A DNA stretch of 64,000 bases, taken from NCBI GenBank assembly GCA_004369045.1, contig ML213505.1, positions 596,591-660,590 on the forward strand. Reading direction: 5' to 3'. The DNA comes from Heliocybe sulcata (lineage: Eukaryota > Basidiomycota > Agaricomycetes > Gloeophyllales > Gloeophyllaceae). Position numbers and translations under genes: made by a program. Positions 1 to 12,251 of the stretch are shown here, piece by piece (position 1 is the first letter of the stretch; each line of letters opens with the position of its first letter). The notes beneath the pieces are model-generated. The model ran no database searches, was not told the origin of the DNA, and saw only the letters and a list, made by a program, of their open reading frames with translations.

Positions 1-989
1 GTATCAGTGCAACGCAGTGACATGTGAGCACGGACCTAGTTCGTTCGCCCAATTCTTCACCAAACTAGCTGGGCAAGCGATGATGCACTTCTCAATAGTA
101 GATTTGCCGGCGCGTGGTGATTGCTTCAATAGCGTCCATAGGAGCGCTATGCACTGGAGCGTCTTCCCAAGGCCCATCTCGTCCGCCATGATGCATCCGT
201 ATTGATTCTGCTCGATCCCGCCTGTCGTGCATTTGTACAAGAACTACGAGAGGTGAGCCACGAAATTAACCAAGGGCATGCAACACGGACCTTCACGCCC
301 TCAACTTGATGTGGTCGTAAAACCTTCGTTAACCTCGGATCAATGACGACCGGGACCTTCTGGTTCTTCTTCTTCTCCTTACCGCCGCCCAATAGCTCCT
401 TTAGACTCTTGTGTGGATTATACAGACCGGCGTGCTTCTCCTGCGCCTCTCTGAACAGTCTCTCTTTCTCCTCTTCCTTCTCCCGTTCCTTTCTCTCCTC
501 ATCAGTCTCCCTGTCGTCAATAGTAGGGTCGAAGAGGACTATGGCATGGTCCTCCATCGGATCGTGAAGTGGCCGAGGAATGATATTGGCCTGCGGTCGG
601 ATGCCTAACGAGACATTAGACAGAGTTACTGGCATAATATCTCCATCCTTGTTTCTCATGACAGGTATCGAAAATCGTCGGGCAACCTCCTCGAAAGGTT
701 TAGGTTTGTACACCGGGTACTTCTTCATAGCAAGACCAGCATCGTTCTCGCTGTAGGCGACATCGGCCTCGCTCTTTCTCCTCTTCTTTCCCCTTCCACT
801 ATTTTCTTCATCTGACTCGTCCGCGACATCAGCTCCCACATAGGATACGCGTCTTCGCTTGCGTTGCGGTTGATCACGAACAGCAGACGAAGCGAGGGTC
901 GGTGGTTTGAACGGTTTATTTACGCGTGTACTTTCTTGCAACCTGTCGACGACTTTTCCGTCTTTCGTGCTGGGTATGCGCCGCAGCAT
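1..989 (-). CDS. RAD54: RAD54-like recombination DNA translocase, N-terminal part
   Basis: This is the N-terminal part of a Swi2/Snf2-family ATPase that works with Rad51 in homologous recombination in the nucleus. Exon 1 (989..291, about 233 codons) is basic and disordered and carries a KRKRR-like patch. It ends in the family motif around [17 protein letters not shown]. Exon 2 (243..36) reads FLYKCTTGG and then the helicase motif I DEMGLGKT at about residues 254-261, followed by the Ia region [14 protein letters not shown] further donor follows at 35, so the rest of the ATPase lies beyond the left edge. I chose the ATG at 989 ([10 protein letters not shown]). The frame stays open to an upstream ATG at 1124, but the extra 45 residues look like leader. 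RLP24 diverges on the other side of the intergenic region. The family call is firm; the start is likely but not proven. Confidence 0.9.
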
Positions 990-1459
990 GGAGTCGAAGA
1001 GTGGCGAGCCCGGTCGCGTTCCATCGAAAGTGAGACGCGAATGCACGTGACCGGGGAGATCTGGGATTAGGCCTCCTGTTCGGGAGTTGCCGCGCTTGAT
1101 ATAAAAAGCTCGGCTTCGAAGCAATATCCGATAAAACTACAGTATAAAGTACTAGCTGATTCCTGATACTGCTACATAAACACCATCAATATGGGGAACA
1201 CTCCCTTTTAATAAACAATTGTCGGAAAATTCTGACTCCCAGCATGCAACAATTTTGAACCTCCTGTGCAATATTACAAGCTGTAGCTATACTGTAAAGG
1301 AAACTCATAATATGTGATTATAATAGGTTGCAATCAACAAGAAGCATTATAATCTTAGAGCGGAAAATTTTGACATATTATTTACTTCCGGTTAAGTGTC
1401 TGCTTCGCCACTTCGTAGTTAGACTTGCGCTCATCCGCCTCTAGTCTTCCACGTCCAGC
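990..1459. promoter_or_regulatory. Divergent promoter region between RAD54 and RLP24
   Basis: This is 470 bp between two divergent starts and probably holds both promoters and 5' leaders. The middle (about 1110-1390) is clearly richer in A and T than the flanks. A TATAAAAA string lies at 1100-1107 on the plus strand, but it is about 360 bp from the RLP24 ATG, so its role is uncertain. No further gene is visible. Confidence 0.5.
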
Positions 1460-2256
1460 ATGAGAATTGAGAAATGCTACTTCTGCTCGAAGAGCGTCTA
1501 TCCCGGTCATGGTTCGTGCTGTCGTAATACAACACTTTCGCCCGACTAACTTGAATTCTAGGATCAGCGTTCGTGCGCAACGATGCCAAAGTTTTTCGGT
1601 TCTGCACGTCAAAGTATGGTCTGAACACCGTCCTCTGAAGAATATTCACTCATAGTTTTTGCAGATGTCATAAGAACTTCAAGTATGCATAGTGCTCCAT
1701 GATGGAGACGTGACATTAACCTCGTCTGCCAGGATGAAACGCAATCCCCGCAAGGTCCGGTGGACAAAGGCCTTCCGTAAGGCTGCAGGGAAGGAGATGA
1801 CCATTGTATGTTTCACAGCCTTCTTGGGTCTAATGAGTAAAATTGTAATCCTTTGATAGGACTCGACGATCGACTTTGAGAAGCGCAGGAATGTCCCTGT
1901 CCGCTACGACCGCGAGCTGGTGCAGACGACGGTGAAGGCCATGAAGCGGATAGCCGAGATCAAGAAGAGGAGAGAGCATGCCTTCTGGAAACACAGGTAC
2001 GTCAGACAGTTGCCGGACGAATCCAAACGTTTACATTATCGGGCGCAGAATGGCTGCAGCGAGAGAGAAAATGCTAGCACACCGCAAGAATACCTCAGAG
2101 ATCAGGTCAAGACCATCCGTTAAACTGCTCCAGCCTATGGCTGTGGAGACCGAGGCGATTATGGTCCGCGAAAAGATTAAGGTGCCCGCGTCGTCAAGAT
2201 CGCGCAGCGCTCTTGTTCCAGGGGAGGGACGTTCCATGGGCATGGACATCGATTAA
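1460..2256 (+). CDS. RLP24: Ribosome biogenesis protein RLP24
   Basis: This is an L24e-family assembly factor of the pre-60S particle. It holds the place of ribosomal protein L24 and, in yeast, recruits the AAA ATPase Drg1 in the cytoplasm. Six exons join in frame: 1460-1511, 1562-1613, 1665-1682, 1733-1805, 1860-1996 and 2049-2256. The protein starts [19 protein letters not shown], with the zinc-binding CxxC, then [12 protein letters not shown] and [20 protein letters not shown], the L24e zinc-ribbon signature. The basic helix [21 protein letters not shown] follows, and the C-terminal tail is longer than in ribosomal L24. That tail and the KMKRNPRK motif favour RLP24 over RPL24. The gene ends 192 bp before the stop of the convergent ATG2. 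Confidence 0.95.
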
Positions 2257-2448
2257 TATTGAGCCTTTTCTTCATGCTCCAACGGTCTGCGCGAGCGGCA
2301 TCAGGACGTATGTGTATAATGCGGGGTGACATGGCTATGATACAGTGTATACGCATGCATGCTAATATATGTAGGATTACAAGCTAGGAATGGGAGTGCA
2401 CGGTGCTACAAGGACGGTCCTGAGGCATGAGATTCATAAGATGATCGT

Positions 2449-5400
2449 TCACCGGCGTTTGTACTTCGCCTCAGCTTCTTGCCGGACGCTCGGATCTAAA
2501 GTGTTCTGCAACCCGAGGAGGGTCTTGCTGACAGCCTCGCTCGCTCCTATCATGGGCTTCAGGACCGCTATTGGCACTGCACGAATGACAGCGCGAACAG
2601 GGCCCTAAGAAATAGGTTCCTCAGCTTGGTCATTCCCCGCGTCTCACTTTAGTGTGCTTACCTCGTTGCCCGATCGCTCATATACCTCCATCGGCACGGC
2701 CAAAATGGTCTGCGCCGCAGAATTGAAGTTCCTTCTCAAACTCGTATACGCCGATTGTATCCCCTCCCTAATATCTCCCGGTTGCTCCGCATACCGACTG
2801 ATAAGGTCCTGATCCTCATCCCGCCTCGCGTCTCCCATTTCACCACCTTCATCCTCATCGTTAGGTATCTGCAACGCCTCCGCAGTAAGCTGCTCTCCGA
2901 ATTGCCCGCCCAATACGGTCTCCGCCTGTTCCAGGATGACCTGTGTACCGGTAGCGAGCCGTGCGCCTAGTCTGATCGCTTCCATAGCCGTGGATTTGAC
3001 GAATGCTGATGTGCCTTTCTGCATGCCCCGGATGACTCTCCCGTCTTTCTTGTACTGAGCGATAGGCAGAAGGACGAGGTCTGCGACGCCTGAGCCTACA
3101 TTCACAACGGACCGGATTGGCTCCACCCCAGAAATGATGTCGACCATCTGGGTCGCCTTCACATCGGGTGTCCACAAGTCGTTGAGCATGTCGAAAAGGC
3201 GAGGCCAGCCCGTTATCTGAGACACCGTTAGTACGCAGGCAGGATAGTACAGAGAGACATGCTCACCCCGTACAGGGTCAGATGACGAAGTGTCATCTCT
3301 GCTCCATCAAAGTGGAAGAAGTTCATGAGCTCGATGGTCTTCCCCTCGCGCAGGGCTCTGTAATCGACCCGGCGAGGCTTATAGTCCATCTTTATGTCTA
3401 CTGGGAAGATTTCCGCATGCTCTGTTCATACTCGACATGAAATAGCGAGTCGTGAAGTATCCGGTATGCAGGACGTACGGAAATAGATCCCTTCGTCAGG
3501 ATTAGCCGGCGGTGCTTTGACAGCATCGGGGTCCTGGAAGCTGAAGAACTTCTTGAAGAAGTCCAACGCGTCCTGGTCCACATTCAGCCTCAGGGGCAGT
3601 ATCTTGGCCTTAAAGTACCCGTAAGTCATGCACAATACAGCGGCTGATTCCAAATCTACCTTCAACCTGGCCTCCTCGGCCGCATTGCCCGGTACCGGAC
3701 GTACTTGGCACAGCTCGACGCGAACCATATTTGAGTCCGTCTCGCGCATATTGCCTCTGGAGTCGGTGATGAGTTCAGACAGGAACTTCCGCCACGTCGA
3801 TGTCTTGATGTGGTCCAGTATCTCGAGATCTTTGACTGTCGCGAATATCCTTGAAGCTAAGGCTTTGTCTGGCCCGTACTGGTCGACAGTAGCATGCGTA
3901 GACATGAGGCGGATCTCGATGCTAGGTCCCTTGGAGCGAGCCAGCCTCCGTCCTTGAAGTCGCGCAGACTTCGTGTTCATCGTACCAGCACCCTGCGGCC
4001 GAAGGGATTGCCATGAACTTTGCGTTTCTGTTTCCACGTCCTCTTTCAACTCCTCGTCAAGTGCTGCAAGGATAGCACTCGATTCCATGTCGCCCAGATC
4101 TTGCTCCAAGCCAATGTACACGGAATTGAACAACAGAGCACTGGTTTCCTCTGCACTGGAGTCGTATGTCTGGCCATTAGCCACTAGCTGCCTGATCTTA
4201 GCTAGTCGACGTCTCATAGCTTTCATTTCTTCCTCTATGATTCTGCGGGTGCGAGCCCAGTCATAACCATCGTAAAGGAACAGTGAGACGTTCACGTCGT
4301 CAGCGCGGACGCGGAGTGTCGTCTGATCGACTCTGCAGAAAATAGTCATGAGCTGCAAAACTGAAATCCGCACCGATCTTTACTCACTCCGGGCTTTCAT
4401 CGAGTTTCTCTGGTGTAATGGTCTCGAAGAAGCCTTTATCAATGTGTATGCCATCTGGATCAAGCATGCGAATCGTTTCGCCTCCGACCTTTGAGACCAC
4501 ACCACTGTCAGACGATGAGACCCCGCTTGCAGGGATCAGTTGTTCGTCAAATTCGTCAAGGTCCTCGTCGGTCAGTTCACGGAAGCCAGCAGCAGCTCCA
4601 AAAGACGCATCCAGATAATCAGGATTGGTGGGCAAGTCATCGTTTATCATATCGGGGGCTGCTCCGACTTCAGGCACACGTCTGAATGCTTGTTCATCCA
4701 TGGAGTCTGGAAGACACAGTCAGCCTAGTGACACCGGGAAACAGGTGAGAGAACTCACATGCAAGACTTTGCGAATTCTTGAACACATTGGTAGGCTTTC
4801 TCTTCAATGCCGGGGACGGCGGGCTGCGGTACTACCAGGTGAGGACTTGTATTTCATAACGGTGCGCAACCTACCGTTCCTTGACCGGTGCAACGAAAAG
4901 GGTACCAAATTCGCCCAGAAAAGGTCCCAGCGCGGAAGCAGTATCGGCACAGAGATGCATACGAAGGTCTAGCCCTTGTATGATAGCCTGCGATTTGTTG
5001 TAAAGCAGGATCTGAATTTAGGACAGGATCACATACCTCAGTCTCCGGGAGATCATCTTTTTTCGTTTGGGATAACCTCAAATGAAAATTGATGATCTCG
5101 CAGAACAGCGCATACCCTGCACCCTAAACACTGGGTCATTATCAAGGCATATAAGAGGAGATTTTGCGCACCCTCCAATACAACTGTCCAGGCCTAGGTA
5201 CGTTTGGAACCTCTGGAACAGAGGTGGTGTTGTCGATCATGAACAGAGACAAGCTGGGAACAGCCAATTGGAAAGCAACATTGGGCGACCCTCCGATAAT
5301 GTCTGTGTCGAACTCGGTTTCACCCAGATAGATCACCAGTGCTCCTGGATGTCTCGGTGCCCATAGGCGGACCGATCCATCAAGGACTCTGAGGGAGATA

Positions 5401-8400
5401 TGCGTTCGTTCACTCGGCACAACCGACTCGAAAGCCTGAAATCCAAGTTCAGGCTCTGCGCTATATGGTGGAAAGAAGGCACTTACTCCAGGCGGGGCTT
5501 TTACGAATGCGCCCAAATCCGTCGCCCACGAGAGATCCGGGAGGAAGTCATATGTAAAGGATGACAAGAACAACTTGATTCTGGATTCTTTCGCTGAACC
5601 TCGATCTGATACAACAGCTGACGTAAAGCGAAGCTTCAGCACTGGTCTTCCGGAGGAGCCCTTCATGAAGGTCAGTGGGTAATACTATGACTATCGAATG
5701 ACGCTGATCACGGACCAGCTCGCGCGACTGCCTTGTGGATAGCATAGTTCGGACTGTTGTCGTGCTATCTACCTCACGTACACCGATATTCGCGACTGTC
5801 AGCGTCATAACAGTCTCGTCCTATTCTCTATTCAGCCACCGTCTTCCGCAACAACCATGGGGGTGGACAGACCTTTCCCTCTGGCTTTGTCTCGATTAAT
5901 AAGTCAAGGTCAGATGCTGACAAATCGAAGGGTCGCAGTGTTCCAGGAGCCTCCTTTGCTCTGGGCAGCAGTACGCGCACGAACGCTGCAGAAAGACCAC
6001 GCGTCACTATACGGCAGCCGCATAGCAAGAATGCACTCACCCTCAGTAACATTCACCTTCATCACCGTCTCGCTTCTATGCGATTTGGGTGAACGAGACA
6101 AAGTATTATTACTGACTTGGCTTGCGGCCCCGCTGCTTCCTTGCTGCACGAAGTATCTGCTTCCGATCAGACTTGTAGCCTTGCTGCTCTCCGCATCTAT
6201 TTGCCAGGCTTTTGCCGCTCTCTCTAATAACTGCGTGATGTCATCAGCCCATAACTGTAGCCCATCAAGAACGGGTTTCGACAATGCAATATACGCGGAG
6301 GGTAGATCTACAGCAACAACAGTAGAAGAGACGGACACTGAAGCATCCGAATGCGAAGGTAGGGACGACTGCAGAAGCCGCAGGCGAGGAATTAGAACAG
6401 GTGTCTGTCTGGAGCGCTCCTCCGGCGATGACGAAACCGGATCATCCGCAGAGGAAAGCCGTCCCAACGAAAGAACTCCAACGGCTTTGGAGTCACTAAG
6501 AGGCTCATAAGACACGAGCACCCTTGCCAATCGCCCACGAAGCACCTCGTTGCCGCTGCCATCATCTTGGGAACCTAAGCTTTCGCGTGGCACGTCCACA
6601 AATTCAGCGAATCTCGCCCGAGCAGGCCCATGTTGGGGTATTTGAGAATCGGAAGTTATCTTTATGTCGTGAAGATCCAAGATGACTGAGCCAGAGCGAG
6701 GTGAACGGCCAGGCGGAGGAGGACATCGGACCTGAACCCGCACCATCGGGAGACCCAAAACCACGTTCGTGTGCGAGGAACTCTTCGGATGGATCGAATG
6801 TCTCTGCGTCTTCCTCGCCTGCATCGGTCCAGTCCCTTTTGCATTGCTCGGTATCTCCTTAGTCCGATAATCAAAGGACAACTCAAGATCCTGCAAGACA
6901 AGCGCCTCCAACCTCCTACGTTCCCGCTCTCGATCCGTTTCCTTCAAGTTCGTGACGATTCTCGGCGTGGCAGGTGGTGTCTCCTCTCTCTCGGTACCAT
7001 CATCCGACTCGTCATCCGAACCTCCGGCACTCTCCATACTGGGAGCAGTGACCTCGAAGTCTGTAGCTTCCGTTAGGAATGATAGCATGCCGTCTTCCCC
7101 CGACTTGCTATTGCATGGAGACAACAGCCCAAAATCAAGGAAAACCTGCAAGGGCGCAATGTCGGCCTTGACTTCCACACCGTCCACAGCCAACGTCACG
7201 GCAACTCTAGCAGCTGCATAGGACTGACTGTCCGCTACGTGACTATTCCGCTTGGGCGGCGACGATGCTGCAATCGACGTCGTCCCTGGACTCGAACTCA
7301 GTCTAGGACTCGAGCTCAGCCGAGGACTTGAACTGTGCCTATAGCCCGAGCGCCTAGCCTGCTGCGCCGAAGGCTTCGTCCGCCAAGTATTCACCTTGGC
7401 TGACACGGCCTTGTGCCTCGAGTCCGTCCAGTCCATGATGTCAAATGAGGGCAACTCAGCTGCACTAGGATCGTCCTGGAACGAATACCCTGCCACCGGA
7501 AAGTTATGCAAGGATGTGTAGTGCAATGGTAGGTTAGGATCCGTAATCAAAATCGGCATAACGTGGTATTCCGAGGACGTGTCAGCGTCCAAGACATAAG
7601 CGAATGCAGAGAGCTCGTGGAGATCGAATATTGCGGTTGTCGTGCTGGGAGCTGGGCTAGGCTTGCTGCGGGATGATAACTTGCCTTTCGCTTGTGGTGG
7701 CTTCTGAGAAAAAGAGGAGATCCGCAAGGACATAGCTTCCAAATGAACCCGAAGATAGTTCCCGATTCCTTTCGGAGGCACAAGAGGATGCGAGAAGAAC
7801 TGCCTCATCGTACCAATGGCATCGCTGGTAACAAGGCTCGGAGGCGACAGGAGCACGGACATGACGGCACCTCTCACACTCACATCCACAGAGAGCTGCT
7901 CCAATGCACCTGCCTCCGGCGCCTTACTCGAAGGCGGCCTCGAAGTCGAGGACGACGATGGCAATTGAGCGAGAAACCTCAAAATACTCTGCACATGTCT
8001 TGCAGAAAACGCGACGGCCATTACGCCCACCGTCACACTAAGCTGCGACTTCTCCTGCTGCACGACCTGTGGTTGAGGACGTCGTTCCCCTCGGCCTGCC
8101 GACGAACTGGACTGAGTAGAAAATGATGGTTTCTTCGTACTCGGCTGCCTACGGACTGGAGGGGTGGTAAGCCTGATCACAATCGGTTCGGAGCCGAACG
8201 AAAGGACGGTATCCCCCAGGTCATCGTCCTGAAGATGCTGAACGGTAGGCCCCGGAGAAGTTGGAGGCAAGGGAGATCTCGCGTGTGCCTCTTCCGGCGC
8301 AGCTTCCTGCTGCGCCGGATCCACTGAAGCCTGTACTGATTCAACAGGCTCGAGGTCGCGTCCATCGCTCTCCACGACGGCCTCCTCAGACACGAAGGGA

Positions 8401-10657
8401 TCCTCCACATCCGCACCTTTACTCTCCTCCGCCACATCGGAAATGGTACTCTGCCACATCCCCCCAGGCATAGCCGGTCCACGCGACATGCCCAGCCCAC
8501 GCTCGTGTCCCTGTGACATAACCACCCCGTAAGACGAGATAGCGCTCTCATACATGCTGCTGGCCATTGATCCGCTTGGTGAGGGTGGGCGCTGCTGCGG
8601 TTCGGCTGACTCGGAGTCTGGTTCGCAAGACGTGTTCACGGCCGGTGAGAGCGGCCGCGCTTCCGAGATAGCTGGCGAGAGCGATCGTCGCTGGGGGCTT
8701 CGTAGTGAGGGCGCACGACGTCCAGAGTTCCTCGGGGAAGGGGACCGACGTTCATTATCTCGTGACAAGCGCGATGGAGATCCAGAATCAGATGTCGGGG
8801 ATGGGGTACGGAGAGAAACAGGTTCAGGACGTCGTGGGGAGGTAGGAGAGGAGGATTCAAAATGCGGGGTGTCTGCCACAGAGTCCGGGGACGAGGAAGC
8901 CTCAGCGGCAGCGGGAGATTGCGGCGATTCGGAGGGCGTTCCTGGACGATGTGAGAGGGGGATAGGTGTTTGCGGCGGCGAGTCTTCTTGCTCGTGCAGA
9001 AGTGGAGGCACCGGTTCAGGAGATGGAGAGGGAGGCGAGCGAGTGTGATAAGATGCATACATATCCTCCGCTTCCGGTTCGTATTCTGAGAGTGGTTGAT
9101 CAACAAAAGGCGAGTCCTCCTCCTCATAACTATCTGGTGTCGGAGAATAAGGATAGCCTGGAGGTGGACGAGAGTGTTGTGAAGGGTATCGATTGTCCAT
9201 TTCTGGCTCCTGGTCTAATCCTGCCTGGTCAATGAAGGGCGACTCATCCTCGCCGCCGTAACTGTCCCGCGCCGGAGGCTGGGGATAACCTGGACTAGAT
9301 GCTCGCTCTTCTTCTTCCTCCTCCTCGGGCCGCTGATATGCCGAATAAATATCCGACATCGACAGCGACGCGACTGACTGTGCGGCAGAAGACTCTGCTT
9401 GTTCCTGGATAGCCTCCTCCCGGCGGCTGTACGTCAGATCTGGTGGGCGAGGAGGGAGGGATGCGAGCGAATGGGACATCATCATTTGCGTTTCTGAGTC
9501 CATGGAGGAATCTGATTCGGAAGAGGATGAAGGAGACGGAGGGGGAGGTGTTTGTCGTCGTTCCGGCTGTATTACGCCGAGCGGAAGGTCCCGGAGGGTA
9601 GTGGATGTAGGTGAATCACTGTGGAGAGAAGGAATAGAGGCGATACTGTATGAGGAGGCAGCAAGAGGGTCCCGGATTGGCGATACGGTAGACAAAGTAG
9701 ACGTCGGGGACGCTGCGTACGAGGATGGCAAGATACGTGGAGGCCGGAAACACTTGGAGCTCAAGGTCACTCCTGAGATACTCAGAACCCTACTCGCGCC
9801 TCCAGTATGGGAGTCGGATTCGGTAGGGGAGGCACCTGGTGATTCAGTACCATACTGTATTTCTGGCACTGAGAGAGTGAAACTGGCATTATTCTCGTCG
9901 ACAATGGTGATCCTGACATCGTGGGCATCGAGTTTGAATCTCGCAAGAAGCCCCTCAATCAGTGTGGCAAAGATACCAACACCTTCTGGATCGAAGTGCG
10001 CGTCCGCACCTTCGTGACCTTCTGCATCGGGAGAATGGAACGGGTCGAGATCAGCCTCGAAACCGCCAGGGACATTCTTCAGATCGTCAGTAGAGAATAC
10101 AGACCCAGGGACCTCAGAGTGGATCGACTCTCGCAGCATAGCTTCCTCTCTGGACGAAAGTTCTTCATGTATGAACGTCTCTGCCACAGAGGCCACCGAT
10201 TCCGCAAGGTTGGCGGGGTTCGGTGCTTTCACATTCGCGCCAGGGACAACAGCGAGGGTCAAATGCAGAGACTGAATAGACATGCCGACAGTAGACGTCA
10301 GAGGATTGGGCCACGGCACGCGCGCTACGGCGCTCGCGATCCCGCCTTCCTTCAGGCGCAGTGGGAAGCCTTGCAACAGCCCATTGATCACCTACACCCG
10401 CACGCTCAGTCAATCGCATCGTATCACAAGACGATACCACGCACATCTTCATCAAGCCGCAGGTCCCGCACCTGCACGAAGCCCGAGCCTATTTGAGAGT
10501 CGACTTGTGCAACATCGAACTGGCCAGGCTTGACGAAGTGGCCGAGGGTGCGCTTGAGCAGGAACGAGATGAAGCGGCTTTGGATAGCCGATGGCAGGGC
10601 AGAGGAGAGGTCGATGGATGGGAGAGGGGGAAGCCAGGATGTTATCCAGGAGGCCAT
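2449..10657 (-). CDS. ATG2: Autophagy-related lipid-transfer protein ATG2
   Basis: ATG2 is the bridge-like lipid-transfer protein that links ER exit sites to the growing phagophore with Atg9 and Atg18. The first exon (from 10657, MASWITSWLPPLPSIDL) carries the N-terminal chorein helix and the motif FLLKRTLGHFV. It is spliced to a very long exon (about 10391 to 5910) that opens INGLLQGFPLRLKEGGI, the conserved chorein continuation. Further downstream are the tip-region motif LPLRLNVDQDALDFFKKFFSF (near 3545-3605) and the C-terminal GVEPIRSVVNVGSGVADL and QYKKDGRVIRGMQKG (near 3010-3140). The last exon ends in EAEAKYKRR at 2449. The protein is about 2,500 residues, against about 1,600 in yeast. 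The extra length is a Ser/Pro/Glu-rich, probably disordered stretch (about 9600-8050). Internal splice sites were only partly checked; the identity is secure. Confidence 0.95.
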
Positions 10658-10827
10658 GGACGGTTGTGGAGGAGGAGCCACAGAGCGGGGCAGCTTGAGA
10701 GTCGATATGCGGTCCGGGGAGTGGCTGTGCATGTATATCCCCGCTTCACTCTGCCTCCGAAAGGCTTTCACACTCGGACGCGACCACCTGCCACAGCAAA
10801 GGCAGCCAGCTACTACTGACTTGACTC

Positions 10828-12027
10828 ATGTCTTCCGATTTATGGTCAGCCAAGCAGTCTCCTCCAAATGCGCATTTCCTGAATCCTATCCCACAACACC
10901 TGGTAATCATCCCCGTTTATTGCTTAGTCCGACACTGACACGCAATCAAACAGAGAGCCCTCGTCCTCGACTATCTATTCCAGAACTGCCATGGCGAGAC
11001 TGCTAAAGCCCTTCTCAACGACACTGGCGTTCGCCAGCTCGACGCCGACGGTGACGAAATCATGTCCGAGCCCGCGGCACCCTCGCCCGATCTGTCTTTC
11101 CCCTCGGAAGCAATCCGCTCGCTCGAGCTACGTCGAGGTACACCTATTTATTCTGCACACTGCCATTGCCCTAGCATAACCGCTCTCATCTTCTAGAAAT
11201 CCGTAAGAGTATCCTGTCAGGCCGGATCGAGCATGCCATGGACTTGATAAACCTTCACTTCCCCTCTGTCTTGAACGCCAGCCCTTCTCCCTCTCCCTCT
11301 CCTCCGCCTCCAGACACCAGCCAATTTCTCTATGCCCGCTCCCTAGAGCCTCAGCACATCTCCCTCAACCTCCGCATCCAAGCCTTCATTGAATCCGTGC
11401 GCACCTCCCCTCTCCCAAACGATGCTCCTCCCCCTACCCTCTCATCCCTCACCGACCCCGACGCTGCAAAGGTACAGCTAATCCAAAGCGCGAGAAAGCT
11501 AAGTGTGCTGCAACAAGCCCTTCCTGACGCGGAAGACAAGAAGCGGTACAGTGAGGAGCTGAAGCACGTGGTGAGCTTATTGGCCTATAACGTCCCCGAG
11601 AGCAGCCCGGCGGCGAGGTATATGAGCTTGGAGCGGAGGGAGGCGGTGGCGGATCAGGTGAATAGTGCTATCCTACGTAAGCGGCGTCGTCTTCTGGACG
11701 ATTCGGAAGTGGCTCAGATTTCGATTCAGATAGGACGGGGTACCAGTCAACGTCCAGTATTGAGCTGTCCGCTCGGTATACGACCGTTCTATGGTCCTTC
11801 CTCCATGATATGAAGGTGAAGCCCCCTGCGGAGAGCAGTAGGCATGCAGGGATCCGCTTGCCACCGACCGTGGACCCTGCTGCTCCGGTTATACCAAGTA
11901 AAGCGACATCCGACAAAGATAGCGAAGTAAGCTCCTCTATCACTGTCGTGAATGGTATCTCATACCGTTTTTGCAGGTGGTACCTCAATTCAACCTGGAG
12001 GCGTTTCTCAATACGCGGATACCCTGA
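10828..12027 (+). CDS. LisH-CTLH-CRA protein, GID8/RanBP9 type
   Basis: This is probably a scaffold subunit of, or relative to, the GID/CTLH E3 ubiquitin ligase. A LisH motif (LRALVLDYLFQNCHGETAKALL) comes first, then a CTLH segment (EIRKSILSGRIEHAMDLINLHFP), then a CRA domain with ALPDAEDKKRYSEELKHVVSLLAY and ESSPAARYMSLERREAVADQVNSAIL. The start is ATG at 10828 (MSSDLWSAKQSPP). An intron whose donor lies next to the last CRA helix joins to a C-terminal segment with ELSARYTTVLWSFLHDMKVK, typical of fungal RanBPM-like proteins. The last exon ends at 12027 (AFLNTRIP). No SPRY domain is visible, which argues against Gid1/Vid30 and full-length RanBP9. It diverges from ATG2 across about 170 bp. 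Which GID subunit it represents is unclear. Confidence 0.85.
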
Positions 12028-12251
12028 AACACTCTTAGACAGAGTTGAACGTTGAAGACCTTATATCTTGTACACTTGATCCATTGACCTTTGGCGCACA
12101 CGCTCTAAAAACTGATGTTACCCACTCGCATTGACATCGAACGTTCAACATGTAATACTGCTCTGCACTGGACCTGTAAAGATACACAGCCCTTCCCGGA
12201 TGTACCTTGCGATACCCAATCACAATCCACCCCTTATCCCCTCATGCACGG
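12028..12251. other. Convergent intergenic spacer
   Basis: This short spacer holds the 3' ends of the LisH-CTLH gene and of the leucine-rich protein gene. I see no gene or repeat in it. Confidence 0.5.

Noticed and set aside
2390-2608. Plus-strand open frame of 72 codons
   Set aside because: It lies opposite the last ATG2 exon and has no similarity or exon structure of its own.
8554-9127. Long arginine- and glycine-rich open frames on both strands
   Set aside because: They are shadows of the Ser/Pro-rich coding stretch of ATG2, whose codon bias keeps other frames open.
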